A stretch of 64,000 nucleotides of DNA from Clostridioides sp. ES-S-0054-01 (GCA_021561035.1 CP067346.1:2387001-2451000); one strand, 5' to 3'; positions 36,269 to 45,246 are shown, counted from the stretch's first letter. The notes: a model not told the origin generated them from the letters alone. Numbers and translations: made by a program.

Positions 36269-37105
36269 CTATATATTTTTCAAATTTTTCATACTTATAT
36301 CAAGAGCTTTAACAGAATGTGTAAGTGCTCCTACAGAAACAACATCCACACCAATTTTTCCTATAGATTCTATAGTCTCTAAATTTACATTTCCAGAAAA
36401 TTCTATAATTGCTCTTCCATTTATAATATCTACTGCTTGTTTTGCCATTTCTAAGCTCATATTATCCAACATTATTATATCTGCTTTGGCTTCTATAGCT
36501 TCTTTTACCATATCTAAAGTTTCCACTTCTACTTCTATTTTTCTGACAAAAGAAGTGTTCTTTCTAGCTAATTCAACTGCATTCTTAACGCCACCAGCAA
36601 CCCCAATATGGTTGTCTTTAAGCAATATTCCATCAGATAAATTAAATCTATGATTGCATCCTCCACCTACTTTAACAGAATACTTATCTAATATTCTAAG
36701 ATTAGGTATCGTTTTTCTACTATCTAATAACTTTGTATTTGTGCCTTCAAGCTTTTTGACATACTTACTTGTAATAGTAGCTATACCGCTCATTCTCTGT
36801 AAATAATTTAATGCTACACGCTCTCCTACAAGTAAGTTTCTAGTATTGCCAGTTAATACAGCTATCTTTTCACGATTCTTTACCATATCACCATCATTTT
36901 TATATAATTCTACATCTACACCTCCAAGTATATCAAAAACTCTCTTAAATACGCCTAGACCAGCTATTATGCCCTCTTCTTTACAAATTAAATCTACAGT
37001 AGATTTAGAATTTTTATCTACAATAGAATTAGTTGTTATATCTTCACTTGGAACATCTTCTATTAAAGCATCTTGTATCATTCTATCAATAATCAAATAA
37101 TTCAT
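36269..37105 (-). CDS. nadC: Nicotinate-nucleotide pyrophosphorylase (quinolinate phosphoribosyltransferase)
   Basis: ATG 37105 (MNYLIIDRMIQDALIEDV) follows GAGGATTTT; the start overlaps the end of nadB by 20 bp. The 278-residue protein has the NadC signatures LDSRKTIPNLRILDKYSV, GGGCNHRFNLSDGILLKDNH and DIIMLDNMS. It converts quinolinate and PRPP to nicotinate mononucleotide in de novo NAD synthesis. It is the last gene of nadABC. Confidence 0.95.
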   Translation of the reverse strand: MNYLIIDRMIQDALIEDVPSEDITTNSIVDKNSKSTVDLICKEEGIIAGLGVFKRVFDILGGVDVELYKNDGDMVKNREKIAVLTGNTRNLLVGERVALNYLQRMSGIATITSKYVKKLEGTNTKLLDSRKTIPNLRILDKYSVKVGGGCNHRFNLSDGILLKDNHIGVAGGVKNAVELARKNTSFVRKIEVEVETLDMVKEAIEAKADIIMLDNMSLEMAKQAVDIINGRAIIEFSGNVNLETIESIGKIGVDVVSVGALTHSVKALDISMKNLKNI

Positions 37106-38387
37106 CGCCAAAATCCTCACTTGTTCTTTCAATTTCTTTTATAACTAATATTTTATTCTCTTTTTTTATCTGTTCTATATCTATATTCATATCTGATGTA
37201 TCTATAAATTTAACTTTTATATTATCTATAACTGAGTTTATATTTTTAGCTGCTCTCTTTGAAAATACAAGCCCTTCAAGTAATGAATTACTTGCCAATC
37301 TATTTGCTCCATGAACACCTGTACAACTAATTTCACCAACTGCATATAAATTTTCCATAGATGTTTTTGAATCCAAATCTACATGTATCCCACCCATAAA
37401 ATAATGTTGTGCAGGAGATACCTTTATATATTCTTTGGTTATATCTGTTCCTCTAGCTAAACATTCATTGTAAATGAAGGAAAACCTATTAATTAAATAC
37501 TCATTATCTAGATGTGTTGCATCTAAATACACATAAGGTAAATTATCTTTTTCCATTTGTTCAAAAATTGCTTTTGAAACTACATCTCTAGGAAGAAGTT
37601 CATCTACAAACCTTTCTTTATTTTTATTTAAAAGCCTAGCTCCCTCCCCTCTTAATGATTCAGATATAAGCATTCTCCTACCTTCACTATTCTCTTCATA
37701 AAATGCTGTAGGATGTATTTGAATATATTCTAAATTTTCTATTTTTATATTATTTCTTAAAGCTATTGCAATTCCATCACCTGTAAGGTGTCTTTGGTTA
37801 GTAGAATTTTTAAAAAGCCCACCAATTCCACCTGTGGCTAAAACTACTATTTTTGAAAAAACATGAATCTCTTTTTTAGACTTAAAAATTCTAGCTCCGA
37901 TACATTTATTGCCATCTTTTAATATATCCAAAAGATAGGCATTTTCTATAAGAGTTATATTTTCTCTAGTTTTAACTTCTTTTAATAAAGTCTTAAAAAC
38001 AACTTCTCCAGTATTGTCCTTGCTATGAACTATTCGATTTACACTATGAGCTCCTTCTCTTGTGTAATCTATCTCTCCGTTTTCTTTATCTAAATGCATA
38101 CCATACTCTACTATCTGCCCTACATTTTCTATAGATTCATCTGCAAGAACTTGGACTGCTTCAACTCTATTTTTATACTGTCCAGCCTTCATTGTATCTT
38201 CTACAAAAGACTCTATATCATCAATATTTCTAGCAGTTGAAATTCCACCTTGTGCAAGATATGTATTGTTATTTTCAATTGTTGATTTCGATACTACTAA
38301 CACATTTAAATTTTTATCTAAATTTAATGCACAATATAATCCTGAAACGCCACTTCCAACTATTAAAACATCTTGTTTTAAATTCAT
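37086..38387 (-). CDS. nadB: L-aspartate oxidase
   Basis: The 433-residue flavoprotein opens with VLIVGSGVSGLYCALNL for FAD. It has the substrate-side REGAHSVNRIVHSKD, the catalytic arginine in SLRGEGARLLNK, and GVHGANRLASNSLLEGLVF near the end. It oxidises aspartate to iminoaspartate, which NadA uses. At 433 residues it is shorter than the E. coli enzyme (about 540), with a short C-terminal helical domain. In an anaerobe fumarate rather than oxygen is the probable acceptor. Confidence 0.95.
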   Translation of the reverse strand: MNLKQDVLIVGSGVSGLYCALNLDKNLNVLVVSKSTIENNNTYLAQGGISTARNIDDIESFVEDTMKAGQYKNRVEAVQVLADESIENVGQIVEYGMHLDKENGEIDYTREGAHSVNRIVHSKDNTGEVVFKTLLKEVKTRENITLIENAYLLDILKDGNKCIGARIFKSKKEIHVFSKIVVLATGGIGGLFKNSTNQRHLTGDGIAIALRNNIKIENLEYIQIHPTAFYEENSEGRRMLISESLRGEGARLLNKNKERFVDELLPRDVVSKAIFEQMEKDNLPYVYLDATHLDNEYLINRFSFIYNECLARGTDITKEYIKVSPAQHYFMGGIHVDLDSKTSMENLYAVGEISCTGVHGANRLASNSLLEGLVFSKRAAKNINSVIDNIKVKFIDTSDMNIDIEQIKKENKILVIKEIERTSEDFGDELFDY

Positions 38388-38399
38388 AAATCTATCCCT

Positions 38400-39314
38400 C
38401 TATCCTTCTGCTAATTGGTGCATGTTAAGCAGTGAATTTAAAGCCTTTTCCATAATTTTGTCTTCTACAATAACTTCATTTTCCATATTTTTAAGCGTAC
38501 TGTATAGATTTTCTAATGTTGTCTTTTTCATATCTGTACATAGTATTTTTCCACCAGGAATATAAAAGTTTTTATTAGGATTCTTTTTCTTTAATTCGTG
38601 CAATATACCTTCTTCAGTTGCTATTATAAAATCTTTATTTTCACTATTAGTAGCATACTTTATTATTCCTGATGTACTACCTACATAATCTCCTAAATCT
38701 CTTATTTCTTTTTTACATTCTGGATGTACCAATACTTCTGCATCCTTATACTTATCTTTTAATTCAATTATTTCTTCAGTCTTTATATTGTTATGGTATT
38801 TACAATATCCATCCCAAAATATAAAGTCTTTATCTGGAAATTTCTCTGCAATATATCCTCCTAAATTTTTATCTGGAAGGAATATGATTTCTCTATTATC
38901 TATGTTTTCTAATATTTTAATTGCACTAGACGATGTAACTGAAACATCACAATGCGCCTTAACTTTAGCTGTAGAGTTTATATAACATACAACCAAAGCA
39001 TTTGGATACTGTTGTTTTAGTTTTATCACACCTTCTTCATCTACCATATCTGCCATAGCACACCCAGCATTACTTACTGGCATCAATACAGTTTTTTCAG
39101 GTGATAATATCTTAGCACTTTCTCCCATAAATCTCACTCCACAAAATACAACCACTTCTTCTTTACAGTCTCTAGCAATTTCACTTAAATAATATGAGTC
39201 GCCAACTGCATCTGCTAATTCTTGTATTTCTGGTGGTTGATAAAAATGGGCAAGTATTATTGCATTTTTTTCTTTCTTTAACTCTTTGATTTGATATGTT
39301 AAATCTTTATCCAT
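38400..39314 (-). CDS. nadA: Quinolinate synthase
   Basis: The 304-residue protein has the three cysteine regions that bind the [4Fe-4S] cluster (VFCGVRFMGESAKIL, VLVHPECKKEI, ILCTDMKKTTLENL) and the MPVSNAGCAMADM segment. It condenses iminoaspartate with dihydroxyacetone phosphate to quinolinate. It is first in nadABC, behind a sigma-A promoter overlapped by a palindromic operator. Confidence 0.95.
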   Translation of the reverse strand: MDKDLTYQIKELKKEKNAIILAHFYQPPEIQELADAVGDSYYLSEIARDCKEEVVVFCGVRFMGESAKILSPEKTVLMPVSNAGCAMADMVDEEGVIKLKQQYPNALVVCYINSTAKVKAHCDVSVTSSSAIKILENIDNREIIFLPDKNLGGYIAEKFPDKDFIFWDGYCKYHNNIKTEEIIELKDKYKDAEVLVHPECKKEIRDLGDYVGSTSGIIKYATNSENKDFIIATEEGILHELKKKNPNKNFYIPGGKILCTDMKKTTLENLYSTLKNMENEVIVEDKIMEKALNSLLNMHQLAEG

Positions 39315-39337
39315 AATTGCACCGCTTTCTATATGTA

Positions 39338-39358
39338 CTAGTGTATATACACCTGTAA
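39338..39358 (-). promoter_or_regulatory. Candidate NiaR operator of nadABC
   Basis: The minus strand reads TACAGGTGTATATACACTAG, centred on the perfect palindrome GTGTATATACAC. It lies at the predicted start point of the nadA promoter. The nicotinate-responsive repressor NiaR (YrxA) uses similar GTGT-rich palindromes before nad genes in Firmicutes, so it is the likely ligand. Confidence 0.6.
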
Positions 39359-39362
39359 ACTC

Positions 39363-39391
39363 ATTATATCACTTGACTATTTTTTCTTCAA
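39363..39391 (-). promoter_or_regulatory. Sigma-A promoter of nadABC
   Basis: TTGAAG, a 17-bp spacer and TATAAT on the minus strand, with the operator dyad immediately downstream. Confidence 0.75.
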
Positions 39392-39535
39392 GAATTTTAG
39401 AACTCTTAATATTGTTAATATATAGATATTTACAGTATAAATTAATCTCTATTTTTTCCTTACCTATTTAAAATATTTTTTATATTTTTTTAAAATATTA
39501 CCATAATTTTATTTGTATTCTTTATTATTATAATA

Positions 39536-39564
39536 TTGAAAATTTTGCCAAATACATGTATACT
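39536..39564 (+). promoter_or_regulatory. Sigma-A promoter of cstA
   Basis: TTGAAA, a 17-bp spacer and TATACT predict a start near 39571 and a leader of about 150 nt. The leader contains a hairpin (TGTAGGTTT with AAACCTACA, 39630-39667) that ends 54 nt before the ATG and could act in post-transcriptional control. Confidence 0.65.
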
Positions 39565-39721
39565 AAGTACATGGTTATGTATATGTATTTATTTATGAAA
39601 TTATATTAGTTTTAGTATTTTATAGAACTTGTAGGTTTTCTAGAATTAAATTTTATGTAAACCTACACATTTAGATGATATATATACAGAGTCCAAAATT
39701 TTTTATAAATGGGGTGATATT

Positions 39722-41179
39722 ATGACAACATTCTTAATCGGCTTGGCTATATTACTAATAGGAGGTGTTTTATACGGTGCTTATTGCGAAAAAGTATTTG
39801 GCCCAGACGACAGAAAAACACCTGCACTTGCTCAAAGCGACGGAGTAGATTATGTTCCAATGAAAAAGTGGAAAAATAGTCTAATCGAGTTGCTTAATAT
39901 AGCTGGTACAGGTCCAATTCTAGGACCTATCCAAGGTATATTGTTTGGTCCAATAGCATTTATACTAATACCTATTGGCTGTGTATTTGGAGGAGCTTTA
40001 CATGACTATATGAGTGGAATGATTAGTATAAGAGAAAAAGGATCACAGATGCCTTCCCTTATCAGTAGATTTCTAGGTAACAAAGTATTTCAAGTCTATA
40101 ATATATTCCTTTGTCTTTTAATGCTTTTAGTTGGTGCAGTTTTTATTTACACACCTGGAGATTTAGTTGTTACTCAAATCTTAAATATGAAATCAACTAT
40201 AAATAATCCAGTTGTCTGGATAGTTTACGGAATTATCTTTCTATATTACTTATGTGCAACACTATTTCCAATTGATAAAATCATAGGAAAAATATATCCA
40301 ATATTTGGAGCTATCTTACTTTTATCTGCTATTGGTGTTGGAATAGGGATATTTACACAAGGTTATGATCTAGCTAATCTAAGTCTTGCAAATTGGAAAG
40401 GTATTCATCCTGATGGAATTCCTCTTATCCCTACATTCTTCGTTACAGTTGCTTGTGGTATAGTTTCTGGATTCCACTCAACTCAAGCTACTCTTATAGC
40501 AAGATCAGTTTCAAGTGAAAAAGAAGGAAAAGCTACTTTTTATAACATGATGATTTTAGAAGGTCTAATTGCAATGATTTGGGCTGCAGCTGCTATGGGT
40601 ATTTACAATAAAGGAATACCTAAGGAATTAATAGGTTCTCCTGATGTAATAGGTTTAGTTGCAAGAGATTTACTTGGCTCTATTGGTGGTATCATAGCCA
40701 TAATAGGTGTTATTGTTTTACCAATAACTTCTGGAGATACAGCTTTAAGATCTTTAAGATTAATGCTTGCAGATTACTTTCATTATGACCAAAAGGAAAA
40801 GAAACATCGTGTTATATTATCAATCTGTATATTTATTCCTGTAATAGCCATCCTCGTATTTGCAAAGCTTAGTGCTTCTGGATTTAATATATTGTGGAGA
40901 TACTTCTCATGGAGTAATCAAACTATCGCTATATTTGCATTTGCAATGATTACAGTTTACCTTATAATAAAAGAAAAGAATTATATTATAAGCTTAATTC
41001 CAGGTATGTTTTACTCTTTTGTTATATTCAGTTATATATTTAATGCTCAAATTGGATTTAACTTAAACATAAATATATCATATGCTTTAGCTGCTATATT
41101 TACTGTATTATATGCTGTTTTAACTGTACGCTCTGGTAAAAAGTTAAAAAGCAAAGCAGATACCAAATTAGCTGACTAA
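39722..41179 (+). CDS. cstA: CstA family peptide/pyruvate transporter
   Basis: The 485-residue, multi-spanning membrane protein matches the short CstA form. The N-terminal signature is in GADDRKTPA-like context (GPDDRKTPALAQSDGVDYVP), and GPILGPIQGILFGP follows. It also has TVACGIVSGFHSTQATLIARS and LPITSGDTALRSLRLMLAD. Family members carry peptides or pyruvate. The gene is monocistronic, with GGGGTGATATT before ATG. Its terminator appears to have been split by the IS element that follows. Confidence 0.92.
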   Translation: MTTFLIGLAILLIGGVLYGAYCEKVFGPDDRKTPALAQSDGVDYVPMKKWKNSLIELLNIAGTGPILGPIQGILFGPIAFILIPIGCVFGGALHDYMSGMISIREKGSQMPSLISRFLGNKVFQVYNIFLCLLMLLVGAVFIYTPGDLVVTQILNMKSTINNPVVWIVYGIIFLYYLCATLFPIDKIIGKIYPIFGAILLLSAIGVGIGIFTQGYDLANLSLANWKGIHPDGIPLIPTFFVTVACGIVSGFHSTQATLIARSVSSEKEGKATFYNMMILEGLIAMIWAAAAMGIYNKGIPKELIGSPDVIGLVARDLLGSIGGIIAIIGVIVLPITSGDTALRSLRLMLADYFHYDQKEKKHRVILSICIFIPVIAILVFAKLSASGFNILWRYFSWSNQTIAIFAFAMITVYLIIKEKNYIISLIPGMFYSFVIFSYIFNAQIGFNLNINISYALAAIFTVLYAVLTVRSGKKLKSKADTKLAD

Positions 41180-41287
41180 AAATAAATAAAATCACATTTA
41201 AATTAAATTAAAAAAAGTAACGAAAAAGAGGTTTTCTCAAGTTTGGATATGTCCCTGTCAAGTAGACAGACTTAAAAAAGGCTATCT

Positions 41288-42115
41288 TTACGCACAATGA
41301 GTTCGATATTCAATCGGACTCATTCCGTTTTTTAATTGTATTCTTTCATTATTATAAAAATAAATATAATCATTTATTAGACTAATCATTTTCTTTGGAT
41401 CTGTAGTATCAATTAAATATATTAATTCAGATTTAAAATGACTGAAAAAACTTTCTATAGGAGCATTATCCCAGCAGTTGCCCTTTCGGGACATTGATTG
41501 TATAATACCATTATCCTTAAGCCTTTTAGAGTAAGATCTACTTGTATATTGTGAACCTTGATCTGTATGTAAAATACAATCTTTAGCTAAATTCATATTT
41601 ATTAGTTGATTTACTGTATTATTAACTAATTTAGTATCCATTTTTGTACTTATCTCATATGCCACTATTTCACCATTAAATAAATCTTTGGCTACATTCA
41701 TATATAAGAATTTTTTACCGATAGGTATGTATGTTATATCCATACAAATTTTTTCTAATGGTTGATTAGCTCTAAATTCACGATTTAATATATTATCATA
41801 TATCTCATATGATTTAAACTTACGTCTATATACTTTCTTTCTAATAATAGATTTAATACCTAGTTCTTTCATCAACCTATATACTCTCTTATGATTAATA
41901 GGGCTATCAAGTATTTTATTTAAATAAGTACAAATTCTTTTTCTACCGTAAGTTCCTCTATATTTTTTATGTATTTCAATTATATAATCCTTAATAATTC
42001 TATCTTTGATACCCCTATCGGAAGATTTTTTAGAATAACTTAGCCATTTATAGTAACCGCTTCTTGACACACCTATCAACTTACACATACTAGAAATACT
42101 ATACTTCCTAGACAT
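41288..42115 (-). CDS. IS3-family transposase OrfB (DDE integrase core)
   Basis: The 275-residue protein has the IS3 integrase core. It starts MSRKYSISSMCKLIGVSRSG, with the HTH_21 region before the catalytic part. The DDE residues are in CMDITYIPIG, LHTDQGSQYTS and CWDNAPIESFFSHFKSE. It is probably made as an OrfAB fusion by -1 frameshifting in orfA; the frame is open upstream back to the slippery site. No internal damage is seen. Confidence 0.93.
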   Translation of the reverse strand: MSRKYSISSMCKLIGVSRSGYYKWLSYSKKSSDRGIKDRIIKDYIIEIHKKYRGTYGRKRICTYLNKILDSPINHKRVYRLMKELGIKSIIRKKVYRRKFKSYEIYDNILNREFRANQPLEKICMDITYIPIGKKFLYMNVAKDLFNGEIVAYEISTKMDTKLVNNTVNQLINMNLAKDCILHTDQGSQYTSRSYSKRLKDNGIIQSMSRKGNCWDNAPIESFFSHFKSELIYLIDTTDPKKMISLINDYIYFYNNERIQLKNGMSPIEYRTHCA

Positions 42116-42141
42116 AAGTTTAATTGTTTTAAATTTATCGC

Positions 42142-42459
42142 TTACTTTGACTTGTCCAATAGGGTACTTAACTTTTTTAAGAATTCATTCTCCATGCGTA
42201 AGTACTTCAATTCTTCTTCAACAGATTTAAATTTTCTATTATCATTTTCTAGACTAATATTTTTAAATCTGCCCCTAGTTTCATCATTAAACGCAGTTTT
42301 ACCTTTATTTTTATAATCTTTTACCCAGTTTTGAACTTGTGTTTTGCTTCTTATATTCAGCATCTCAGCAATTTTGTATGATGAGTATCCTTCTTTTATA
42401 TATAAGTTTACAGCTTTTAGTTTAAGTTCTTTGCTATATTTTTTGTGTTTTTTAGACAT
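42142..42459 (-). CDS. IS3-family OrfA (helix-turn-helix protein)
   Basis: The 105-residue protein has a helix-turn-helix (KLKAVNLYIKEGYSSYKIAEML, given in part) and a C-terminal leucine-zipper-like coiled coil (EEELKYLRMENEFLKKLS). It binds IS ends and pairs with OrfB. Its last codons include the in-frame heptamer A-AAA-AAG (42172-42178), a classic -1 slip site that would fuse it to OrfB. Confidence 0.92.
   Translation of the reverse strand: MSKKHKKYSKELKLKAVNLYIKEGYSSYKIAEMLNIRSKTQVQNWVKDYKNKGKTAFNDETRGRFKNISLENDNRKFKSVEEELKYLRMENEFLKKLSTLLDKSK
42172..42178 (-). promoter_or_regulatory. -1 ribosomal frameshift site in IS3 orfA
   Basis: The minus strand reads TTA AAA AAG in the orfA frame, so A-AAA-AAG is in register for a -1 slip. 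The -1 frame then reads through VKYPIGQVKVSDKFKTIKL into OrfB with no stop. Confidence 0.8.
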
Positions 42460-42704
42460 AGAAAAACCCCCTTAGAGTATACGCTTTTTAGACCTATTAT
42501 AATAGCCTTTTATTTAAATGTCTACTATAAGGGGATTATACTAAGTTAGAGATTGACCTCTTTTTCATTTAATACAGCAATAAATATTTAAGTGTTTCCT
42601 CTTTATTGGAATATTTATCCTATGTTTATAATATAAATAAATAAAAGTTTTAAAACAATCTATTTATTTATATACTTAAAATAAATTTTTTTGGAGGAAT
42701 ACTT

Positions 42705-43133
42705 ATGAATAATAAATTATATGAACTTGAAAAAAATCTACCAGAAACATCTTGCTCTTTTTGCACACATCTTTCATTTAAGGGGCCTAGCCTAGACTAT
42801 AGATATGATATTAGATGTGTTATTTCAGATACAAAACCTGACTTTAGAGGATGTTGTGAATATTTTGAACCAGAATATACAGAGTTAAATACAGGAGATT
42901 TAGACAATCTATACATAAACTTTCTTGAGACATGCCTCAAGGTAAATTATAATGATTACATCAATTCTATGTACTGGAAGTTATTTAAGGAAAGAACTTT
43001 ACTAGAAAACAATTCTAAGTGTTCTATATGTGGATCAACTGAAAATGTTGATGTATATCATGTTAATAAAAATTTAGGAAGGGAAACTTCCAAAGATGTA
43101 GTTGTTAAATGTAATAAATGTAATTGTAAATAA
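42705..43133 (+). CDS. Small cysteine-rich protein with HNH-like zinc motif
   Basis: The 142-residue protein has an N-terminal cysteine cluster (CSFCTHLSF, RCVISD, GCCEYF). Its C-terminal region has CSICGSTENVDVYHVN, then GRETSKDVVVKCNKCNCK. The second half resembles the CxxC...YHVN...CxxC frame of HNH endonucleases, with the first catalytic His replaced by Tyr. It may be an inactive or divergent HNH protein, or simply a zinc protein. AGGAATACTT precedes the ATG. Confidence 0.7.
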   Translation: MNNKLYELEKNLPETSCSFCTHLSFKGPSLDYRYDIRCVISDTKPDFRGCCEYFEPEYTELNTGDLDNLYINFLETCLKVNYNDYINSMYWKLFKERTLLENNSKCSICGSTENVDVYHVNKNLGRETSKDVVVKCNKCNCK

Positions 43134-43192
43134 GTGTATAAAATTTAAATAACTTCACATAATAAGTTTAAATAAAACTTAGGAGGTTATTT

Positions 43193-43501
43193 ATGAAAAA
43201 TAATAATTTAAATTGTGCTGCCACTAATTGCGCTTATAATACTAGCGGATACTGCTATGCTGGTAGCATAAAAGTAGACGGAAAGCAAGCAACTACTACA
43301 GAAAATACTTATTGTGCTTCTTTTGAAGACAAATATACGTCTGGAATAACTAGTCGTTCTAATGAAACTAACCAAGTTGATACAGATAACATTTATTGTG
43401 AAGCTGTAAAATGTAAATACAATAAAAATGAACTTTGTAAAGCTGAAAAAGTTCATATAAATGAAAAAAATGCAAGTTGTGAAACTTTTGAAATGAAATA
43501 A
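43193..43501 (+). CDS. DUF1540 protein, two repeats
   Basis: The 102-residue protein carries two copies of the DUF1540 cysteine motif: NCAATNCAYNTSGYCYAGSI with CASF, and YCEAVKCKYNKNELCKAEKV with CETF. They are joined by a polar linker. The family is common in spore-forming clostridia and probably binds metal; function is unknown. It follows the HNH-like gene by 59 bp on the same strand with its own AGGAGG site. Confidence 0.85.
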   Translation: MKNNNLNCAATNCAYNTSGYCYAGSIKVDGKQATTTENTYCASFEDKYTSGITSRSNETNQVDTDNIYCEAVKCKYNKNELCKAEKVHINEKNASCETFEMK

Positions 43502-43545
43502 ATTTCTTTTTATTTAACTTTATAGTATTTACAAAAAGCAAAATG

Positions 43546-43597
43546 GAACCTATCAAATAGACGTCTTTATTAATGATGTCTAATTATAGGTTCTTTT
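43546..43597 (+). terminator. Terminator after the DUF1540 gene
   Basis: GAACCTAT...TAGAC-GTC pairs with GATGTCTA...ATAGGTTC and is followed by TTTTTT. It ends the two-gene plus-strand unit. Confidence 0.8.
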
Positions 43598-43646
43598 TTA
43601 AAGTAAATCATAATCCATATATACAAATAAATTATTATTTTATATA

Positions 43647-43787
43647 TTACCTAGAGGTAAATTTAACACCTAGAATATCCATAAGGAGCATGAATATTGG
43701 AACTCCAATTAATAATCCCCATATACCTAAATAGTGTTCTCCTACAAGTAAAATAATAAAAACGAGTAGAAAAATATTAAAAATTAC
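43647..43787 (-). pseudogene. C-terminal remnant of an AI-2E family transporter
   Basis: The minus strand reads FIILLVGEHYLGIWGLLIGV, then PIFMLLMDILG and a stop at 43647. The GxxxGIWG...P segment is the signature tail of AI-2E/PerM (UPF0118) transporters. Upstream the frame stops at 43788, so about 45 of some 350 residues remain. No start or ribosome site is seen. Confidence 0.75.
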
Positions 43788-43870
43788 TTATTAATTTTTC
43801 ATAAAACAATATTAAAATTTAGAGAAGATAAATTTTAAATAATCATACTTATACTAAAATCTACTCAACA

Positions 43871-44377
43871 TCATATGTTTAATTTATTATTATCTATATG
43901 AGATAGTAATTCGTATATTTCTGGATATTCAAAAAACAAACCCTCTTTTAGTAATTGTCTTATTTCATCTGTACTTACCCACTTTACTTCACTTACTTCT
44001 TCCTCCTGTAAAATAGCTTTTGATATATCATATTCTTTTTTAACCAAATATACATCCCAAAGGGTATCATCATGAATCATACTTCTAAAAACCTTCATTT
44101 CGTCTTTACTTATATCTATCCCTATTTCTTCCTTTGCTTCACGAATTGCTCCTTCTAAACTTTCTTCCCCAGAAACAATACATCCAGTTGTCATCCCCCA
44201 CATATTTGGCAATGTCTTTTTACTTTTAGACCTTTTCTGAATTAAAATTTGAGAGTCACTATTTAAAATCCATACTTCAACTGCTAAATGATAATAACCT
44301 TCTTCAATAGAATTACCTCTTTTTATAACATTTCCTGTTTTAACTCCATTGGCATTATATAAATCCCATAATTCCAT
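43871..44377 (-). CDS. Nudix hydrolase (Idi/YfcD-like)
   Basis: The 168-residue protein has a complete Nudix box, GCIVSGEESLEGAIREAKEE followed by IGI, with all catalytic glutamates. The N-terminal part (ELWDLYNANGVKTGNVIKRG, HLAVEVWILNSD) is like the isopentenyl-diphosphate isomerase-related YfcD group. It should cleave a nucleoside diphosphate-linked substrate; which one is not known. Single gene. Confidence 0.88.
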   Translation of the reverse strand: MELWDLYNANGVKTGNVIKRGNSIEEGYYHLAVEVWILNSDSQILIQKRSKSKKTLPNMWGMTTGCIVSGEESLEGAIREAKEEIGIDISKDEMKVFRSMIHDDTLWDVYLVKKEYDISKAILQEEEVSEVKWVSTDEIRQLLKEGLFFEYPEIYELLSHIDNNKLNI

Positions 44378-44436
44378 TTCAAAATCTCCTTACATTTACT
44401 ATAAATTAGATAAACTACAAATATATTTTAGTATAA

Positions 44437-45138
44437 TTAGTTCTGCTCATTTTTTATTGCAATACCTGATTTACATTTATGTTCCTCACTTTTCTTTTCC
44501 TTCCACTCTCTTATGTCATCTATAATAAATCTATGTTTCAGCGACTTTGTATCAAATTTAAATATTCTAAACACTATTTGTAATACATATCCTAACCCTA
44601 AAGCACTTACAAGCGTACCAATACCTACAGAACCTCCTAATAGCCAACCAACAATCAATGCTAGTATTTCAAGAATTGTTCTGACAAGACGTACAGATTT
44701 ATTGGTTCTTTTCTGAAGAGCAATCATAAGCCCATCTCTCGGTCCACTTCCAAGACAAACACCTAAATATAAAAAGCTTGCTATAGCTGCCAAAATAATT
44801 CCTATAACAACCATAAATACACCTACATAAGTGTTACTTGCGTGAGGTATCGCTCCAGAAAATATTACTAAATCAATAAAAATTCCTATAAATGTCATGT
44901 TAAATAGTGTACCCCATCCTATATTTTCACCAAAAACTGCATCCAATATAACGATTATAACTCCTACCATTATAGAAGCCTGACCTATAGTTATACCTAG
45001 TTTTATAGATAAACCTTGATGAAGTACATCCCAAGGCATAAGACCTACATGTGCATTAATCATAAGCACAGAAGAAATTGCAAATATAAAGAAACCCGAA
45101 AATAATCTTATCATACTTTTTAAATTTATTTTTCCCAT
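44437..45138 (-). CDS. YczE/YyaS/YitT family membrane protein
   Basis: ATG 45138 (MGKINLKSMIRLFSGF) follows GAGGAGTGATTTTTG. The 233-residue protein has about five membrane segments and the family motifs AHVGLMPWDVLHQGLS, GQASIMVGV and YLGVCLGSGPRDGLMIAL. It is an integral membrane protein of unknown function; no solute has been firmly assigned to the family. Confidence 0.88.
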   Translation of the reverse strand: MGKINLKSMIRLFSGFFIFAISSVLMINAHVGLMPWDVLHQGLSIKLGITIGQASIMVGVIIVILDAVFGENIGWGTLFNMTFIGIFIDLVIFSGAIPHASNTYVGVFMVVIGIILAAIASFLYLGVCLGSGPRDGLMIALQKRTNKSVRLVRTILEILALIVGWLLGGSVGIGTLVSALGLGYVLQIVFRIFKFDTKSLKHRFIIDDIREWKEKKSEEHKCKSGIAIKNEQN

Positions 45139-45246
45139 CAAAAATCACTCCTCATAATAATAATAACAATAAATACCAATAAAATATATATATAAATACT
45201 AAATTTTACAGAATTCTTCATTAGCTTAAGATAAAATTTTAATTAT

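Larger units (their letters stand above)
41233..42555 (-). mobile_element. IS3-family (IS150-like) insertion sequence
   Basis: The element holds overlapping orfA and orfB on the minus strand. Imperfect inverted repeats include CCCTGTCAAGTAGACA on the left (41253-41268) and CCCCTTATAGTAGACA read inward from the right (42519-42534), with AGGCTAT further in on both sides. The host sequence GAAAAAGAGGT (41222-41232) reappears inverted at 42556-42566, as expected if the IS landed in the loop of a terminator. Exact termini and target duplication are not resolved. Confidence 0.85.

Noticed and set aside
36255-36653. Plus-strand 132-residue frame
   Set aside because: It is antisense to nadC and runs into a bidirectional terminator.
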